Assembly (NCBI GenBank): GCA_023415145.1
Contig: JAEZLW010000104.1
Span: 1-35,984, forward strand
Source: Bacillota bacterium
Lineage (GTDB): Bacteria; Bacillota; Clostridia; Christensenellales; Aristaeellaceae
Direction: 5' to 3'
DNA: 35,984 nt
Shown here: one piece after another, positions 22,471-30,963 of the stretch
How the letters are laid out: each line of letters starts with the position of its first letter
How positions within the stretch are numbered: position 1 is the first letter of the stretch
The notes under the pieces: generated by a model
Database searches by the model: none
What the model saw: the letters and a program-made list of their open reading frames with translations, nothing else
Told to the model about the DNA's origin: nothing
Translations under genes and position numbers: made by a program

Positions 22471-24099
22471 ATGGAAAAAGCGATCATTAACGCAAAAGTA
22501 TATCTGGAACGGGAGAAATTTGCCCAGGCAGTGCTGATAAGGGGCGAGCATATCGCCTTGATTGGCAGCAATGAAGAAGTGCTTGCCGCCGCAGGCGGCC
22601 GTGCAGAGCGCATTGATGCCAGAGGATGCCTGCTTGTGCCCGGATTCCATGACAGCCATATGCATCTGGCCTTCTTTGGCCGGTCGGCCGGTGCCATAGA
22701 GGGTGGCAGCGCTGCATCTGTCAACGAACTGATCGGGTTGGGCCGCACGGCCATCGAGCGCTTAAGGCCGCGTCCCGGAGCCGTTATCACCGGCAGAGGC
22801 TGGGATCAGGAGCAGTTTGCCTCTGAAAAACGACTGCCTTCAAGGCATGACCTGGACAAAATCTCCACCGAACACGCCGTTGTCCTCAGCCGCAAGTGCG
22901 GACACCTGCTGTGCTGCAATACAAAGGCGCTGACGCTGGCAGGCATTGGCCGGCCGGTGCCCAAGGTTGCGAGCGGGCAGATTGATGTGGACGAAGCGGG
23001 AAACCCTACCGGAATTTTCCGCGAAAGTGCCATGGACCTGATACTTAAAATCGTGCCCCCTCCTGATGCGCAGGAAGTAGAATCACAGTTGGAGTATGCC
23101 ATGCATCACGCGCTGGAAAACGGCCTGACGGCTGTTGCCAGCCAGGATGTTTCGGGCGGGGACATTGATCTGTATACCAATGCGTATGCGAGGCTGCATG
23201 AAAAGGGCTTGCGCCTGCGCGTAACCGAGCAGGCTGGAATCGGTTGCATGGAGCATTTGGATGATTATATACAAAGGGGACACCGCACCGGGGATTTCCT
23301 GCACGCTCCCTTCTTGAAAATGGGGCCGCTGAAGCTGTTTGCGGATGGCTCCCTTGGCTCCCGCACTGCACTGATGCGAAAGCCGTACAAGGATGCGCCG
23401 GATGATGCGCCCGATGCCAAAGGAATACGTGTGCTGGAGCCGGATGTAATGGCCGCCTATATCATAAAGGCCGCGCAAAACGGATTGCAGGTGGCGGTGC
23501 ACGCCATCGGCGACGGCGCCATAGAGACAGCCATCTCCTGTTTTGAGGCCGTGACGGGAGAAGGCAATAATCCTTTGCGGCATGGCATAGTGCACTGCCA
23601 GATTACCGACCGGCCGCTCATTTCGCGTATGGCGAAAAACGATCTTCTGGCCTTGGTCCAGCCCATCTTTCTTGCAAGCGATATGCATATGGCTCAAAAG
23701 CGGGTGGGCAGAGAACTGGCTTCCACCTCCTATGCATTTCATACCATGGCGCGCCTTTTTATGCATGTGGCGTATGGCAGCGACTGTCCCGTGGAAACGA
23801 TGAATCCGCTTGCGGGCATCGCCTGTGCCGTAACAAGGACCGATCCCGCCGGCGTGCCCGGGGACGTCTTTTTTCCGGAGGAACGGGTGGATGTATATGA
23901 GGCTGTGGACAGCTATACACTGGGCAGCGCCTATGCCAATTTCGATGAAAAGCGAATGGGGCGCATCAAGGAAGGATATCTTGCGGACCTTGTATTGCTG
24001 GACCGGGATATATTTGCCATCCCCGAAACGGAGATTGGCAGCGCTCAGGTGCTTTTCACAATGGTGGGCGGAGAGATTGCCTATCAACGTGACAGGTGA
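22471..24099 (+). CDS. YtcJ-like metal-dependent amidohydrolase
   Basis: A 542-residue enzyme of the amidohydrolase superfamily, YtcJ/LAF3 group. An N-terminal beta domain (about 1-55) is followed by the barrel with GFHDSHMHL (metal ligands H63 and H65), LKMGPLKLFADGSLGSR (likely carboxylated lysine region), VAVHAIGDGAIE, and the conserved Asp in VAYGSDCPVE. The C-terminal segment (LADLVLLDRDIFAIP) closes the beta domain. The start ATG at 22471 follows the previous stop directly; GGAGG lies in the end of the HD gene. Family members remove formyl or other N-acyl groups or cleave cyclic amides, but the true substrate cannot be inferred. Confidence 0.92.
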   Translation: MEKAIINAKVYLEREKFAQAVLIRGEHIALIGSNEEVLAAAGGRAERIDARGCLLVPGFHDSHMHLAFFGRSAGAIEGGSAASVNELIGLGRTAIERLRPRPGAVITGRGWDQEQFASEKRLPSRHDLDKISTEHAVVLSRKCGHLLCCNTKALTLAGIGRPVPKVASGQIDVDEAGNPTGIFRESAMDLILKIVPPPDAQEVESQLEYAMHHALENGLTAVASQDVSGGDIDLYTNAYARLHEKGLRLRVTEQAGIGCMEHLDDYIQRGHRTGDFLHAPFLKMGPLKLFADGSLGSRTALMRKPYKDAPDDAPDAKGIRVLEPDVMAAYIIKAAQNGLQVAVHAIGDGAIETAISCFEAVTGEGNNPLRHGIVHCQITDRPLISRMAKNDLLALVQPIFLASDMHMAQKRVGRELASTSYAFHTMARLFMHVAYGSDCPVETMNPLAGIACAVTRTDPAGVPGDVFFPEERVDVYEAVDSYTLGSAYANFDEKRMGRIKEGYLADLVLLDRDIFAIPETEIGSAQVLFTMVGGEIAYQRDR

Positions 24100-24160
24100 T
24101 TCTATTCAGATAGCGGCCCCTGGACCGATTGAAGTGGCAGCAAAAAAAGGAGTGTAGATG

Positions 24161-24295
24161 ATGCCTGGCGAGTACTTCGACACAAAGATATTCACTTTGC
24201 CGAAAGCGGATTATGAGCATATAAGGACTTGTGCCGATTTGCCAACTTGAAAGAATGCCTTCTGTATCATGAGTGAAAATGCGCAGCGGGCTTGA
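24161..24295 (+). pseudogene. Decayed short gene with an in-frame TGA
   Basis: AGGAG (24148-24152) is 8 bases before ATG 24161. The frame reads MPGEYFDTKIFTLPKADYEH and on to TGA at 24248, then continues KNAFCIMSENAQRA to a second TGA at 24293. Both parts look like protein rather than noise, but I do not recognise them. The piece may be the two ends of a gene that lost its middle. The rest of the 24100-24318 gap shows nothing else except the ribosome-binding site at 24303. Confidence 0.35.
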
Positions 24296-24318
24296 TCCTG
24301 TCAAAGGAGGTCGATCTT

Positions 24319-24900
24319 ACGGAGTTTGTTAGGGAAGGGCTTATGTTCAGGGAGTTTGGCGAATAAGACTTCGATCTGTTTTATGCCGTCTTTTCCAATG
24401 AGCAGGTGATGCAATATGCCTTGCGTGACAGGTATGAAAGCAAGGCAGACCTGCTTCCTTATTTTCATGAGGTTCTTGAGAACAATCGGGCCAATACGAA
24501 GCGCAAAGCTTATGAATATGCCGTATTCCTTTCGTCCACCGGTGCATTTGCCGGTTTTGCGGATATCGATATATACGTAAGGAATGAACATGGCGGCTGC
24601 GCGGAAATCGGCTATTTTCTCCTGCCTGATTTCTGGGGAAAAGGGTACGCAACGGCAATTGTCAGGGCGTTGCTTGGCATTTGCTTTGACGAGCTTTCAC
24701 TGCACAGGGTTTTCGCATGCTGCAATGCCAGGAATGCAGGATCGGAGGGGGTCATGCAAAAGGCCGGCATGCAAAAGGAAGGGGAATTCAAAAAGGCCCG
24801 GTTCAAGCATGGCTGCTGGGACAATGAGTTAAGATATGGCATTTTGGCGGAGGAATGGAGCAATTCACCAGCGTGCAATAATGGTTTGTTGGATAGGTAA
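24319..24900 (+). pseudogene. GNAT acetyltransferase with lost start codon and early nonsense codon
   Basis: A RimJ/RimL-type N-acetyltransferase frame. AAAGGAGG (24303-24310) is 8 bases before an in-frame ACG at 24319, where ATG would be expected. The frame then reads EFVREGLMFREFGE, a TAA stop at 24364-24366, and DFDLFYAVFSNEQVMQYAL onwards, a normal family N-terminus apart from the stop. The remainder is intact to 24900, with the acetyl-CoA site YFLLPDFWGKGYATAIVRALL and EGVMQKAGMQKEGEFK. An ATG at 24406 could start a 164-residue product lacking the first 29 residues, but it has no good ribosome-binding site. Both lesions are single-base changes (ATG to ACG; a Glu codon GAA to TAA is the simplest reading). 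I therefore call it a young pseudogene, unless the window contains sequencing errors. Confidence 0.75.
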
Positions 24901-24913
24901 AGGAGGCCTTTTC

Positions 24914-27088
24914 ATGGGAACCGGCTTCACGGTCAATGAGACATACGAGAATATTCCGGACTGCTTTTTTGCGCTGGATAGTACCTGGCGCATTACCTAT
25001 GCAAACCAAAAAACTGCCGATGTCATTGGCTGGCAGCCGAAAGAGCTGGTTGGGAAAGTGATATGGGATCAGTTCCCTGAGCTTATTGGCACACCCGTCC
25101 ATGACGCATACGTAAAAGCCAGGGAGACCGGCATGGTGCAGCGTGTGGAAATGAACGGGCCGCAAGCGGGTACATGCTTCAGTGTTCTGGCGGTTCCAAT
25201 GGCTGATGGAATCCACGTCTACGGGCAGGATATCACCAGGCGCAAGCAGGCTGAAATAGCTTTGATATTGAATGAAGAACGGGAAGCGTTTTTGTTAAAG
25301 CTAAGCGATGCCATCCGACCGCTTTATGATCCGCTGGATATCCAGGATGCTGCCGCCCGAGTGTTGGGCGAACACTTGAAAGCGGACCGGGCCTTTTACT
25401 GCGATGTAGTCAAGAAGGATGAGGTGGAATACTTTTTCACGCAGCGGATGTATCAAACATGGGATGATACATTTCCCCTGGGCCTTGCCAGGGTGGACAG
25501 AATGGCGAAATTGTTAGGTAAGTGCCGGGAAGGGCGTACGATTGTCATCCATGATCTTGCGTCCGATCCACGGCTTGATGACAGGGAGAGGGAAGCCTGC
25601 CGCTCAAAGAAAATGTTGGCGGTGGTCTGCGTGCCGCTGATCAAATATGGAAGGTTTGTGGCAAGCTTTATGGTTCACCAATCCCATGCATGCTGCTGGA
25701 CACCGCAAGGGATAAGCCTTGTGGAGGAAACGGCGGAGCGGACATGGGCAGCGGTGGAACGGGCAAGGGCAGTTGCCGCACTTAGGGAAAGCCAGGCGGA
25801 GCTTACGGCGGAACTGAATGGTGCAAAGCTTTTGCAAAGTGTCAGCCTTGTATTTTGTCATGAAGAAAACATACAGGCGTTGTATGAGCAGATTGTGGAT
25901 GCGGCTGCGAACATCATGCATTCACAATTCGCCAGCCTGCAGGTGTATTATCCACAGCGTAAAAGCAGCGGTGAACTCAAGCTGCTGGCCTACAAGGGGC
26001 TTGACCGAAAAACAGCGGACGCCTGGGAATGGATTGATATTACGGCCAATACTCCTTGCGCCACAGCATGGCGTACCGGACACCGCGTACTTGTGAAGGA
26101 TATACAAACATGTGATTTTATGTCGGGTACGGATACAATGCATGCTTTTTTACAGGCGGGTATCCATGCTACCCAGGCTACCCCTTTGTATTCCCGCCGG
26201 GGCCAACTGCTAGGCATGATTTCCACCCATTGGCGTGAGAAGCATGAGCCCGCGGAGCAGCAATTGCGCTTGCTGGATGTTCTTTCCAGACAGGCGGCCG
26301 ATTTGATTGAACGCAGGCTGGCGGAAATGGCCTTAAGGGAGAGCCAGGAGCGCACGCTTATCCTGAACAAGGAACTGGAGGAAGCCGACAGGAACAAGAA
26401 CGAGTTTTTGAGCGCTCTGGGCCATGAATTGCGCAATCCCTTGGCAGCCATCTCCGTTGGGCTGCAAATAATCGATATCACACGTGACTCGGGTGATACC
26501 AGCTATGCGATAGAGATCATGAAACGGCAAATGAAGCAGCTCTGCCGCCTGGTGGATGACCTGTTGGATCTGACAAGAATAAAGAGCAATAAAATTCAAC
26601 TGAAAAAGGAAAAGCTGGAGCTGAATGAGCTTTCCTTATTGACGGCGGAGGATGCAAGGCAGTTCTTCGAAAATAATAAAATCAGGCTGAATGTACGCAT
26701 AGGCCGCGAACCGCTTTATCTTCATGGCGATTCCGCGCGGCTCAAACAGATTATTGGCAACCTGTTGCACAACGCAAGCAAGTTCACCGACGCTGGCGGA
26801 GAAACGGAGCTGTCGGTTTACCAAGATGAGAAGGATGCCGTGATTTGCGTAAAGGATAACGGGATCGGGATCCGGCAGGAGATGCTGCCTCTTCTGTTTG
26901 AACCTTTCACCCAGGCAGACAATTCGCTGGACAGGAGCAACGGCGGCCTTGGCCTGGGGCTTTCCATCGTCAGGAGCATCGCCGGGCTGCACGGCGGATC
27001 GGCAACAGCTTTTAGTGAAGGACTGGGGAAAGGGTCCAGCTTTGTTATCCGCCTTCCTCTGCTGGCACAGGATGAATCGGAGCAATGA
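24914..27088 (+). CDS. Orphan soluble histidine kinase, PAS-GAF-GAF-HisKA-HATPase
   Basis: A 724-residue kinase without membrane segments. Order: PAS (about 5-115; ENIPDCFFALDSTWRITYANQK), GAF (about 140-285), second GAF (about 310-455), a coiled coil, HisKA with H504 in FLSALGHELRNPLAAIS, and HATPase with NLLHNASKFTDAGG, DNGIGI and GLGLGLSIVRSIAGLHGG. All phosphotransfer motifs look intact. The start ATG has AGGAGG 7 bases upstream. No response-regulator gene is adjacent on either side, so the partner lies elsewhere. The architecture resembles light/redox or small-molecule sensors; the GAF ligands are unknown, and no bilin-binding Cys motif was identified. Confidence 0.94.
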   Translation: MGTGFTVNETYENIPDCFFALDSTWRITYANQKTADVIGWQPKELVGKVIWDQFPELIGTPVHDAYVKARETGMVQRVEMNGPQAGTCFSVLAVPMADGIHVYGQDITRRKQAEIALILNEEREAFLLKLSDAIRPLYDPLDIQDAAARVLGEHLKADRAFYCDVVKKDEVEYFFTQRMYQTWDDTFPLGLARVDRMAKLLGKCREGRTIVIHDLASDPRLDDREREACRSKKMLAVVCVPLIKYGRFVASFMVHQSHACCWTPQGISLVEETAERTWAAVERARAVAALRESQAELTAELNGAKLLQSVSLVFCHEENIQALYEQIVDAAANIMHSQFASLQVYYPQRKSSGELKLLAYKGLDRKTADAWEWIDITANTPCATAWRTGHRVLVKDIQTCDFMSGTDTMHAFLQAGIHATQATPLYSRRGQLLGMISTHWREKHEPAEQQLRLLDVLSRQAADLIERRLAEMALRESQERTLILNKELEEADRNKNEFLSALGHELRNPLAAISVGLQIIDITRDSGDTSYAIEIMKRQMKQLCRLVDDLLDLTRIKSNKIQLKKEKLELNELSLLTAEDARQFFENNKIRLNVRIGREPLYLHGDSARLKQIIGNLLHNASKFTDAGGETELSVYQDEKDAVICVKDNGIGIRQEMLPLLFEPFTQADNSLDRSNGGLGLGLSIVRSIAGLHGGSATAFSEGLGKGSSFVIRLPLLAQDESEQ

Positions 27089-27173
27089 AATAATCCAAGC
27101 CGGACTGGTTGTTTGATAAGCCTTCCATATGAATGGGCTGCAAAGACAGAACATGAATTAAGGAGATGCTGCG

Positions 27174-28127
27174 ATGAAAGAAATGCAAAAGCCCTGGATC
27201 AAGCTGAAGGAAACGGTGGATCAGGAGGATGTGGCGCTGATTAATGGCTTGGCGGCGGAGTGCATCAGCTGCGATGGTGCTGCCTTAAAGCTGGAGCTGG
27301 ATTATAAGCTGGGTGCGGCAGCGGAATGCGGCTCCCGTACCATAATACGGGCCATGAATGAGTTGATGTATTTTGATGGGGAAAAGCTGATCGGCTATAT
27401 TGGCATCGGCAATTTCGGCGGGGCAGGTTCACCACCGGAAGTAATGGGCATGGTTCATCCCGATTATAGGCGTCAGGGTGTGTTTCAAACGCTGAGCAGC
27501 CTGGCTCTAGGGGAATTGAAGCGTCAAAGCATCAAAAGCATCCTGTTGCTTTGCGACAGGCAGTCTGCCGCCGGGCAAGCTTTTATTTCGAAAATGGGGG
27601 CGCGCAGCCACCATTCGGAGTTTGAAATGTACCTGCGCAAGGAGGATGCAACTGTACAGGAGAGTGCTTATCAGGGAGTCACCTTTCGCAAGGCCGTCAA
27701 TGCGGATGCGAAGGAAGTCTTAAGGCATAACACCATCTATTTTGGTGATGAGCGGAACGAAGCTTATGAATCTTCGGTGGAAGAAGGGAAAGGCAGTGAG
27801 ATAGCCGGCCTCCTCTTGCCGGAGGAGGAAGAAAAGAAGGGTATGACGATTTATTTCGCCATTCATGGCGATCAGGTGATCGGCAAGGTGCACTTGCAGT
27901 TGATTTCCGGAGTTGGAGGCATTTATGGCCTTGGCGTATTGCCTGAGTACAGAGGCAAGGGTTTTGGAAGGGCCGTTTTGCTGCGAGCGGTGGAAAGGCT
28001 GAAGGAAGCCGGTGCAAAGGAAGTCATGCTCCAGGTGGTTACTGAAAACGCAAATGCACTGCACCTGTATGAATCCTGCGGATTTCAAGTGACATCCACC
28101 ATGGATTATTATGAGCTGACTTTATAA
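27174..28127 (+). CDS. Tandem GNAT acetyltransferase
   Basis: A 317-residue protein with two GNAT domains. The N-terminal one (about 1-155) has the acetyl-CoA loop MVHPDYRRQGVFQTL; the C-terminal one (about 165-317) has GLGVLPEYRGKGFGRAVLLRAVE and ends with ALHLYESCGFQVTSTMDYYEL. Both R/Q-x-x-G-x-G/A loops look usable, although the first reads RRQGVF and may be weaker. The start ATG at 27174 has AAGGAG about 7 bases upstream. The substrate is unknown; tandem GNATs include mycothiol synthase-like and antibiotic-modifying enzymes. It lies 85 bases after the orphan kinase, with no terminator visible. Confidence 0.9.
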   Translation: MKEMQKPWIKLKETVDQEDVALINGLAAECISCDGAALKLELDYKLGAAAECGSRTIIRAMNELMYFDGEKLIGYIGIGNFGGAGSPPEVMGMVHPDYRRQGVFQTLSSLALGELKRQSIKSILLLCDRQSAAGQAFISKMGARSHHSEFEMYLRKEDATVQESAYQGVTFRKAVNADAKEVLRHNTIYFGDERNEAYESSVEEGKGSEIAGLLLPEEEEKKGMTIYFAIHGDQVIGKVHLQLISGVGGIYGLGVLPEYRGKGFGRAVLLRAVERLKEAGAKEVMLQVVTENANALHLYESCGFQVTSTMDYYELTL

Positions 28128-28425
28128 CTGTCTATACCGCAGGCGGAGAACTTATCCCGCTGGAGCTTGAGGGCAATGAGATACGTTGGTTTGGTATCTA
28201 TTTCATTTCTATGGAACTATTGCCAATCTATCTTCGTCAAAATATAATGGAAGCCAGAAAGGTCAATTGCTTCATTTGCGCAAAGAGGGCCATGGAAAAG
28301 CTGATTTGGCAGCCGTGTCATCAAATTCCGGCTCACAACCGTCTTTGCGAGCCGGGCTGTATCGGATTGAGGATGCGGGATATGCCTTTCGAAACAGCGG
28401 CAGCGTCCTGATGGCGCGGTGAGTG
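28128..28425 (+). pseudogene. Decayed coding stretch between the GNAT and lipoprotein genes
   Basis: Two frames carry protein-like pieces without a single intact gene: one reads VYTAGGELIPLELEGNEIRW just after the GNAT stop, and another reads GLYRIEDAGYAFRNSGSVLMAR up to about 28422. The change of frame between them suggests a gene broken by frameshifts. I do not recognise the family. The rest of the gap to 28490 holds only the ribosome-binding site of the next gene. Confidence 0.3.
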
Positions 28426-28490
28426 TTCGGATATTTCGTGCAAACGTCATTTATCTGGCATGGTGCCTGACCAAGAAAGAAGGTGTTTAC

Positions 28491-29909
28491 ATGAAGAGAA
28501 TGCTATCCACGATATTGGCTCTTTGCATGCTGCTGTCCGCCTGCCCAGCCGCGTGGGCGGGTGAGACGGAACCGGCTGCCTTCGGCATGGATGATGAAAC
28601 GCAATTCCATGAGGATTTCAAATTTCCCAAAGCGGAAGGCTCGCTGTTTGACAACGGCGTGCAAAGAATCACCAGCGGCCTGTGGGGATGTCAGGTGGAA
28701 TTTGCCTATATGGACGGCTGGGTGCTGAACTGGGGCTTTTTCGAGGGTAAATACCGCATCACCGGTTGGACGCCTGACCGCAGCGACCGCATCATACTCG
28801 CACAAAATGATGTGGGTAGCTTCGTGCCTGCTGATGGCGCGCTGGTGTATTACGGTGAGGATTCGAAGGGTGTATACGGCTGGCTGATCGATGTACCGGG
28901 CAGCTCTGCTCCAAAGCGGCTTCCCCTTAATGTGACGGATACTGTGTTCTACGCGGATGACGAAACCATCTGGTATCATACCTACTCAAAATCAGGGAAG
29001 CCTTCCATCGGCCGCATCGGGCATGACGGCAAAGGCAAAAAGAAGCTGGGCACGGTAAGCGGAAATGTGGTGACCATGATGCCGGGACAAAAGGTGCTAT
29101 TGGCCGACTTTGAAAAGAACCAGTTGCGGTTGTGGAAAAGCGGTAAATATGAAACCATTTACAGCCCGGAAGAAAATATTTTATGTGTCGCCTCATCTGG
29201 CAAAAGCATATGGGTCGAGCATGACGGCTGGTACGGCCCGCTTGTGGACGGGGAAGTAACCTTCCGGCTGCCCGGAAAGATCGGGGGTGCGGCAGGTTCC
29301 ACAGATCAGTTTGTGCTGCTGGTGCTTCAAAGGGAAGACGATGCCTTTTTCGATGTGATGATGTTCAATGAGGTCTATCGCGCTTATGCTCCGGTGGGGC
29401 GTGTAAAGCGTTCTGACAGCACGCGCATTGAATTGCAGGAAACGCAAATGATTATTTGGGGGCCAGAGGAGAGCATCATTTTCAGCTATCCGATCCCACA
29501 GCTATGGCTGCCTTACGGTTGTTATGATTACTATTCTGCCGAAAACCAGTTGGATGATGAATCCTGGATGCAATTGCTGGTCGGATCCTGGTGCCAGGAA
29601 CCGAATGTCGGTTCCTATTATGCGCAAAGGCTGGTATTTACGGAGGATGAACTGTTCCGGATTCCCGCGCAGGAAGGAAAAACCGTTCCCAAGCCCGTTC
29701 AATCGTTATGGTTCGTATCGGAGGGCAGGCTGCTCAACTATGTAGACCGCGACGCGCCGCGTATGTTGTGGCTTTCAGGCCCCTTCACCGTGCCGGAACC
29801 GGAGGGACCCTATGCCCTGAAGATCATGATTGACGGGGTCGCCTACTACAAATATTCCAGTGATCCCAATTATTTTGGTGACCTGAGGGAGTACGGCATA
29901 AAGCCATAA
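28491..29909 (+). CDS. Putative lipoprotein with repeat-rich, propeller-like body
   Basis: A 472-residue exported protein I do not recognise. The N-terminus MKRMLSTILALCMLLSAC contains a good lipobox (LSAC, Cys18), so it is likely lipid-anchored; a signal-peptidase I site after AWA is the alternative. The mature part alternates short beta-strands with YYGEDSKGVYGWLIDV, WYHTYSKSGKPSIGRIGHDG and LLADFEKNQLRLWKSGKYET, a pattern like the DUF5050/beta-propeller proteins common in Clostridia. The C-terminal part is rich in Trp and Tyr. The ATG at 28491 has AAGAAGG about 7 bases upstream; in-frame sequence before it is poor. A weak terminator follows. It might bind a wall polymer or sugar, but there is no direct evidence. 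Confidence 0.82.
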   Translation: MKRMLSTILALCMLLSACPAAWAGETEPAAFGMDDETQFHEDFKFPKAEGSLFDNGVQRITSGLWGCQVEFAYMDGWVLNWGFFEGKYRITGWTPDRSDRIILAQNDVGSFVPADGALVYYGEDSKGVYGWLIDVPGSSAPKRLPLNVTDTVFYADDETIWYHTYSKSGKPSIGRIGHDGKGKKKLGTVSGNVVTMMPGQKVLLADFEKNQLRLWKSGKYETIYSPEENILCVASSGKSIWVEHDGWYGPLVDGEVTFRLPGKIGGAAGSTDQFVLLVLQREDDAFFDVMMFNEVYRAYAPVGRVKRSDSTRIELQETQMIIWGPEESIIFSYPIPQLWLPYGCYDYYSAENQLDDESWMQLLVGSWCQEPNVGSYYAQRLVFTEDELFRIPAQEGKTVPKPVQSLWFVSEGRLLNYVDRDAPRMLWLSGPFTVPEPEGPYALKIMIDGVAYYKYSSDPNYFGDLREYGIKP

Positions 29910-29915
29910 TATCGA

Positions 29916-29935
29916 CCTTCGGGAAGGCGTTTTTT
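29916..29935 (+). terminator. Weak terminator after the lipoprotein gene
   Basis: CCTT-cggg-AAGG (29916-29927) is followed by TTTTTT at 29930-29935. The stem is only 4 bp, but the UUCG-like loop, long T-run and position 7 bases after the stop codon fit. Confidence 0.45.
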
Positions 29936-29944
29936 CTGCTTCGG

Positions 29945-29960
29945 TGTATGTTCATACAAT
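29945..29960 (+). promoter_or_regulatory. Palindrome overlapping a possible -10 box of the AraC regulator gene
   Basis: TGTATG-tt-CATACA (29945-29958) is a perfect palindrome. TACAAT (29955-29960) overlaps its right arm and is a likely -10 box; the -35 is poor. The layout suits autoregulation. Confidence 0.4.
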
Positions 29961-29989
29961 TGGACTTGCCGTGAAAGGACCTTTGATAT

Positions 29990-30808
29990 ATGGCCGATTT
30001 CAGATACATGCCGGCGATACATTTCTTTGTACACCGCATCTGTACGCCCAAGTGGGTTATTCTTCGGCAGATGATTGATTTTAATGATTTGACCTATGTG
30101 TATGCCGGCAAGGGATATTATCTGGTGGACGGGGTGCGCATCGACGTGTATCCCGGCTGCCTGCTCAGCATTCCCATTGGCTGCTGGCGGGAAGCGTATA
30201 CCGATGCTCATGACCCTTTGCGGCTGTATGCCATCAATTATAACATGTATGATTATCAATGCAGCCATATTTCTCCGGAGCTTCCGCTGTGCGTGGACAT
30301 CGGCATCAACAAGGAGCTGTTGTACAACCTGGATACGCTGGCCCGGATTTGGGCGTTAAAGGAACCCACATACCCGCTGATGGCGGCGTCCACCTTCCTG
30401 AATATCCTGAGCCTGATTATGATGATTTTGAAGGCCGAGAAGACGGCGTATGGGGATGCTCGTGTCAAGATGGTTGCGGATTATGTGCTGTCACATATAA
30501 ACGAGCAGGTCCCCACCAAGGAACTGGTGGATTTGGTACAGTTGCATCCTGTCTATTTAAACACGCTGGTGCAAAAGCATACGGGCAATACGCTTCGCAA
30601 CTTTGTGAATCGGATCAAGATCAATATGGCGGAGGACATGATTCTGCATGAGAAAATACCCGTTCAGGAGGCGGCGATAAGATGCGGGTATTCGGACATT
30701 TACTATTTCAGCAAGGCATTCAAGAAAGTAAAGGGGTATCCGCCTTCTTTTATCAAAAAAGCGAAGGTTTTATCCGAAACAAGAAGCGTGGAGCACGGTC
30801 AGGGGTAG
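29990..30808 (+). CDS. AraC-family transcriptional regulator of the xylan-oligosaccharide locus
   Basis: A 272-residue one-component regulator. The N-terminal half (about 5-150) is cupin-like (FFVHRICTPKWVILRQMIDFNDLTYVYAGKG..., ligand-binding). The C-terminal half (about 165-265) has the two AraC helix-turn-helix motifs, with VPTKELVDLVQLHPVYLNTLVQKHTG and EAAIRCGYSDIYYFSKAFKKVKGYPPSFIK. The ATG at 29990 has AAAGGA about 10 bases upstream. It lies 155 bases before the alpha-glucuronidase gene, on the same strand, and very likely controls it and the transporter genes in response to an aldouronic acid or glucuronic acid. This differs from Paenibacillus-type aldouronate clusters, which use YesM/YesN. 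Confidence 0.93.
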   Translation: MADFRYMPAIHFFVHRICTPKWVILRQMIDFNDLTYVYAGKGYYLVDGVRIDVYPGCLLSIPIGCWREAYTDAHDPLRLYAINYNMYDYQCSHISPELPLCVDIGINKELLYNLDTLARIWALKEPTYPLMAASTFLNILSLIMMILKAEKTAYGDARVKMVADYVLSHINEQVPTKELVDLVQLHPVYLNTLVQKHTGNTLRNFVNRIKINMAEDMILHEKIPVQEAAIRCGYSDIYYFSKAFKKVKGYPPSFIKKAKVLSETRSVEHGQG

Positions 30809-30860
30809 ATGTGCCGGCGTTGAATCTTTAATTAGTACAAATTTTCTTTGGTGAGACCAT

Positions 30861-30888
30861 TTTCAATAAATCGAACAAATGCTATAGT
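30861..30888 (+). promoter_or_regulatory. Promoter of the alpha-glucuronidase operon
   Basis: TGC-TATAGT gives an extended -10 (TATAGT, 30883-30888), with TTTCAA (30861-30866) as a weak -35 at 16 bases. Transcription would start near 30895, which is why the ATG at 30901 is an unlikely translation start. Confidence 0.5.
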
Positions 30889-30963
30889 TGTTGCATAGAA
30901 ATGTGCAGCTTTTTTCTTGCTATTTGTTTAGCTGTATGTTTGCTGGCGCAATTTTTAAGTGAT

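Noticed and set aside
23083..24087. 334-codon minus-strand frame opposite the amidohydrolase
   Set aside because: Rich in His, Gln and Gly in a non-protein-like pattern and antisense to a well-conserved enzyme.
24248..24295. In-frame TGA codons as selenocysteine
   Set aside because: No SECIS-like hairpin follows, no redox motif surrounds the codon, and the frame is short and unrecognised; decay is simpler.
24364..24366. Recoding of the TAA in the GNAT frame
   Set aside because: No known read-through of UAA to an amino acid is expected in this kind of bacterium, and the start codon is also damaged.
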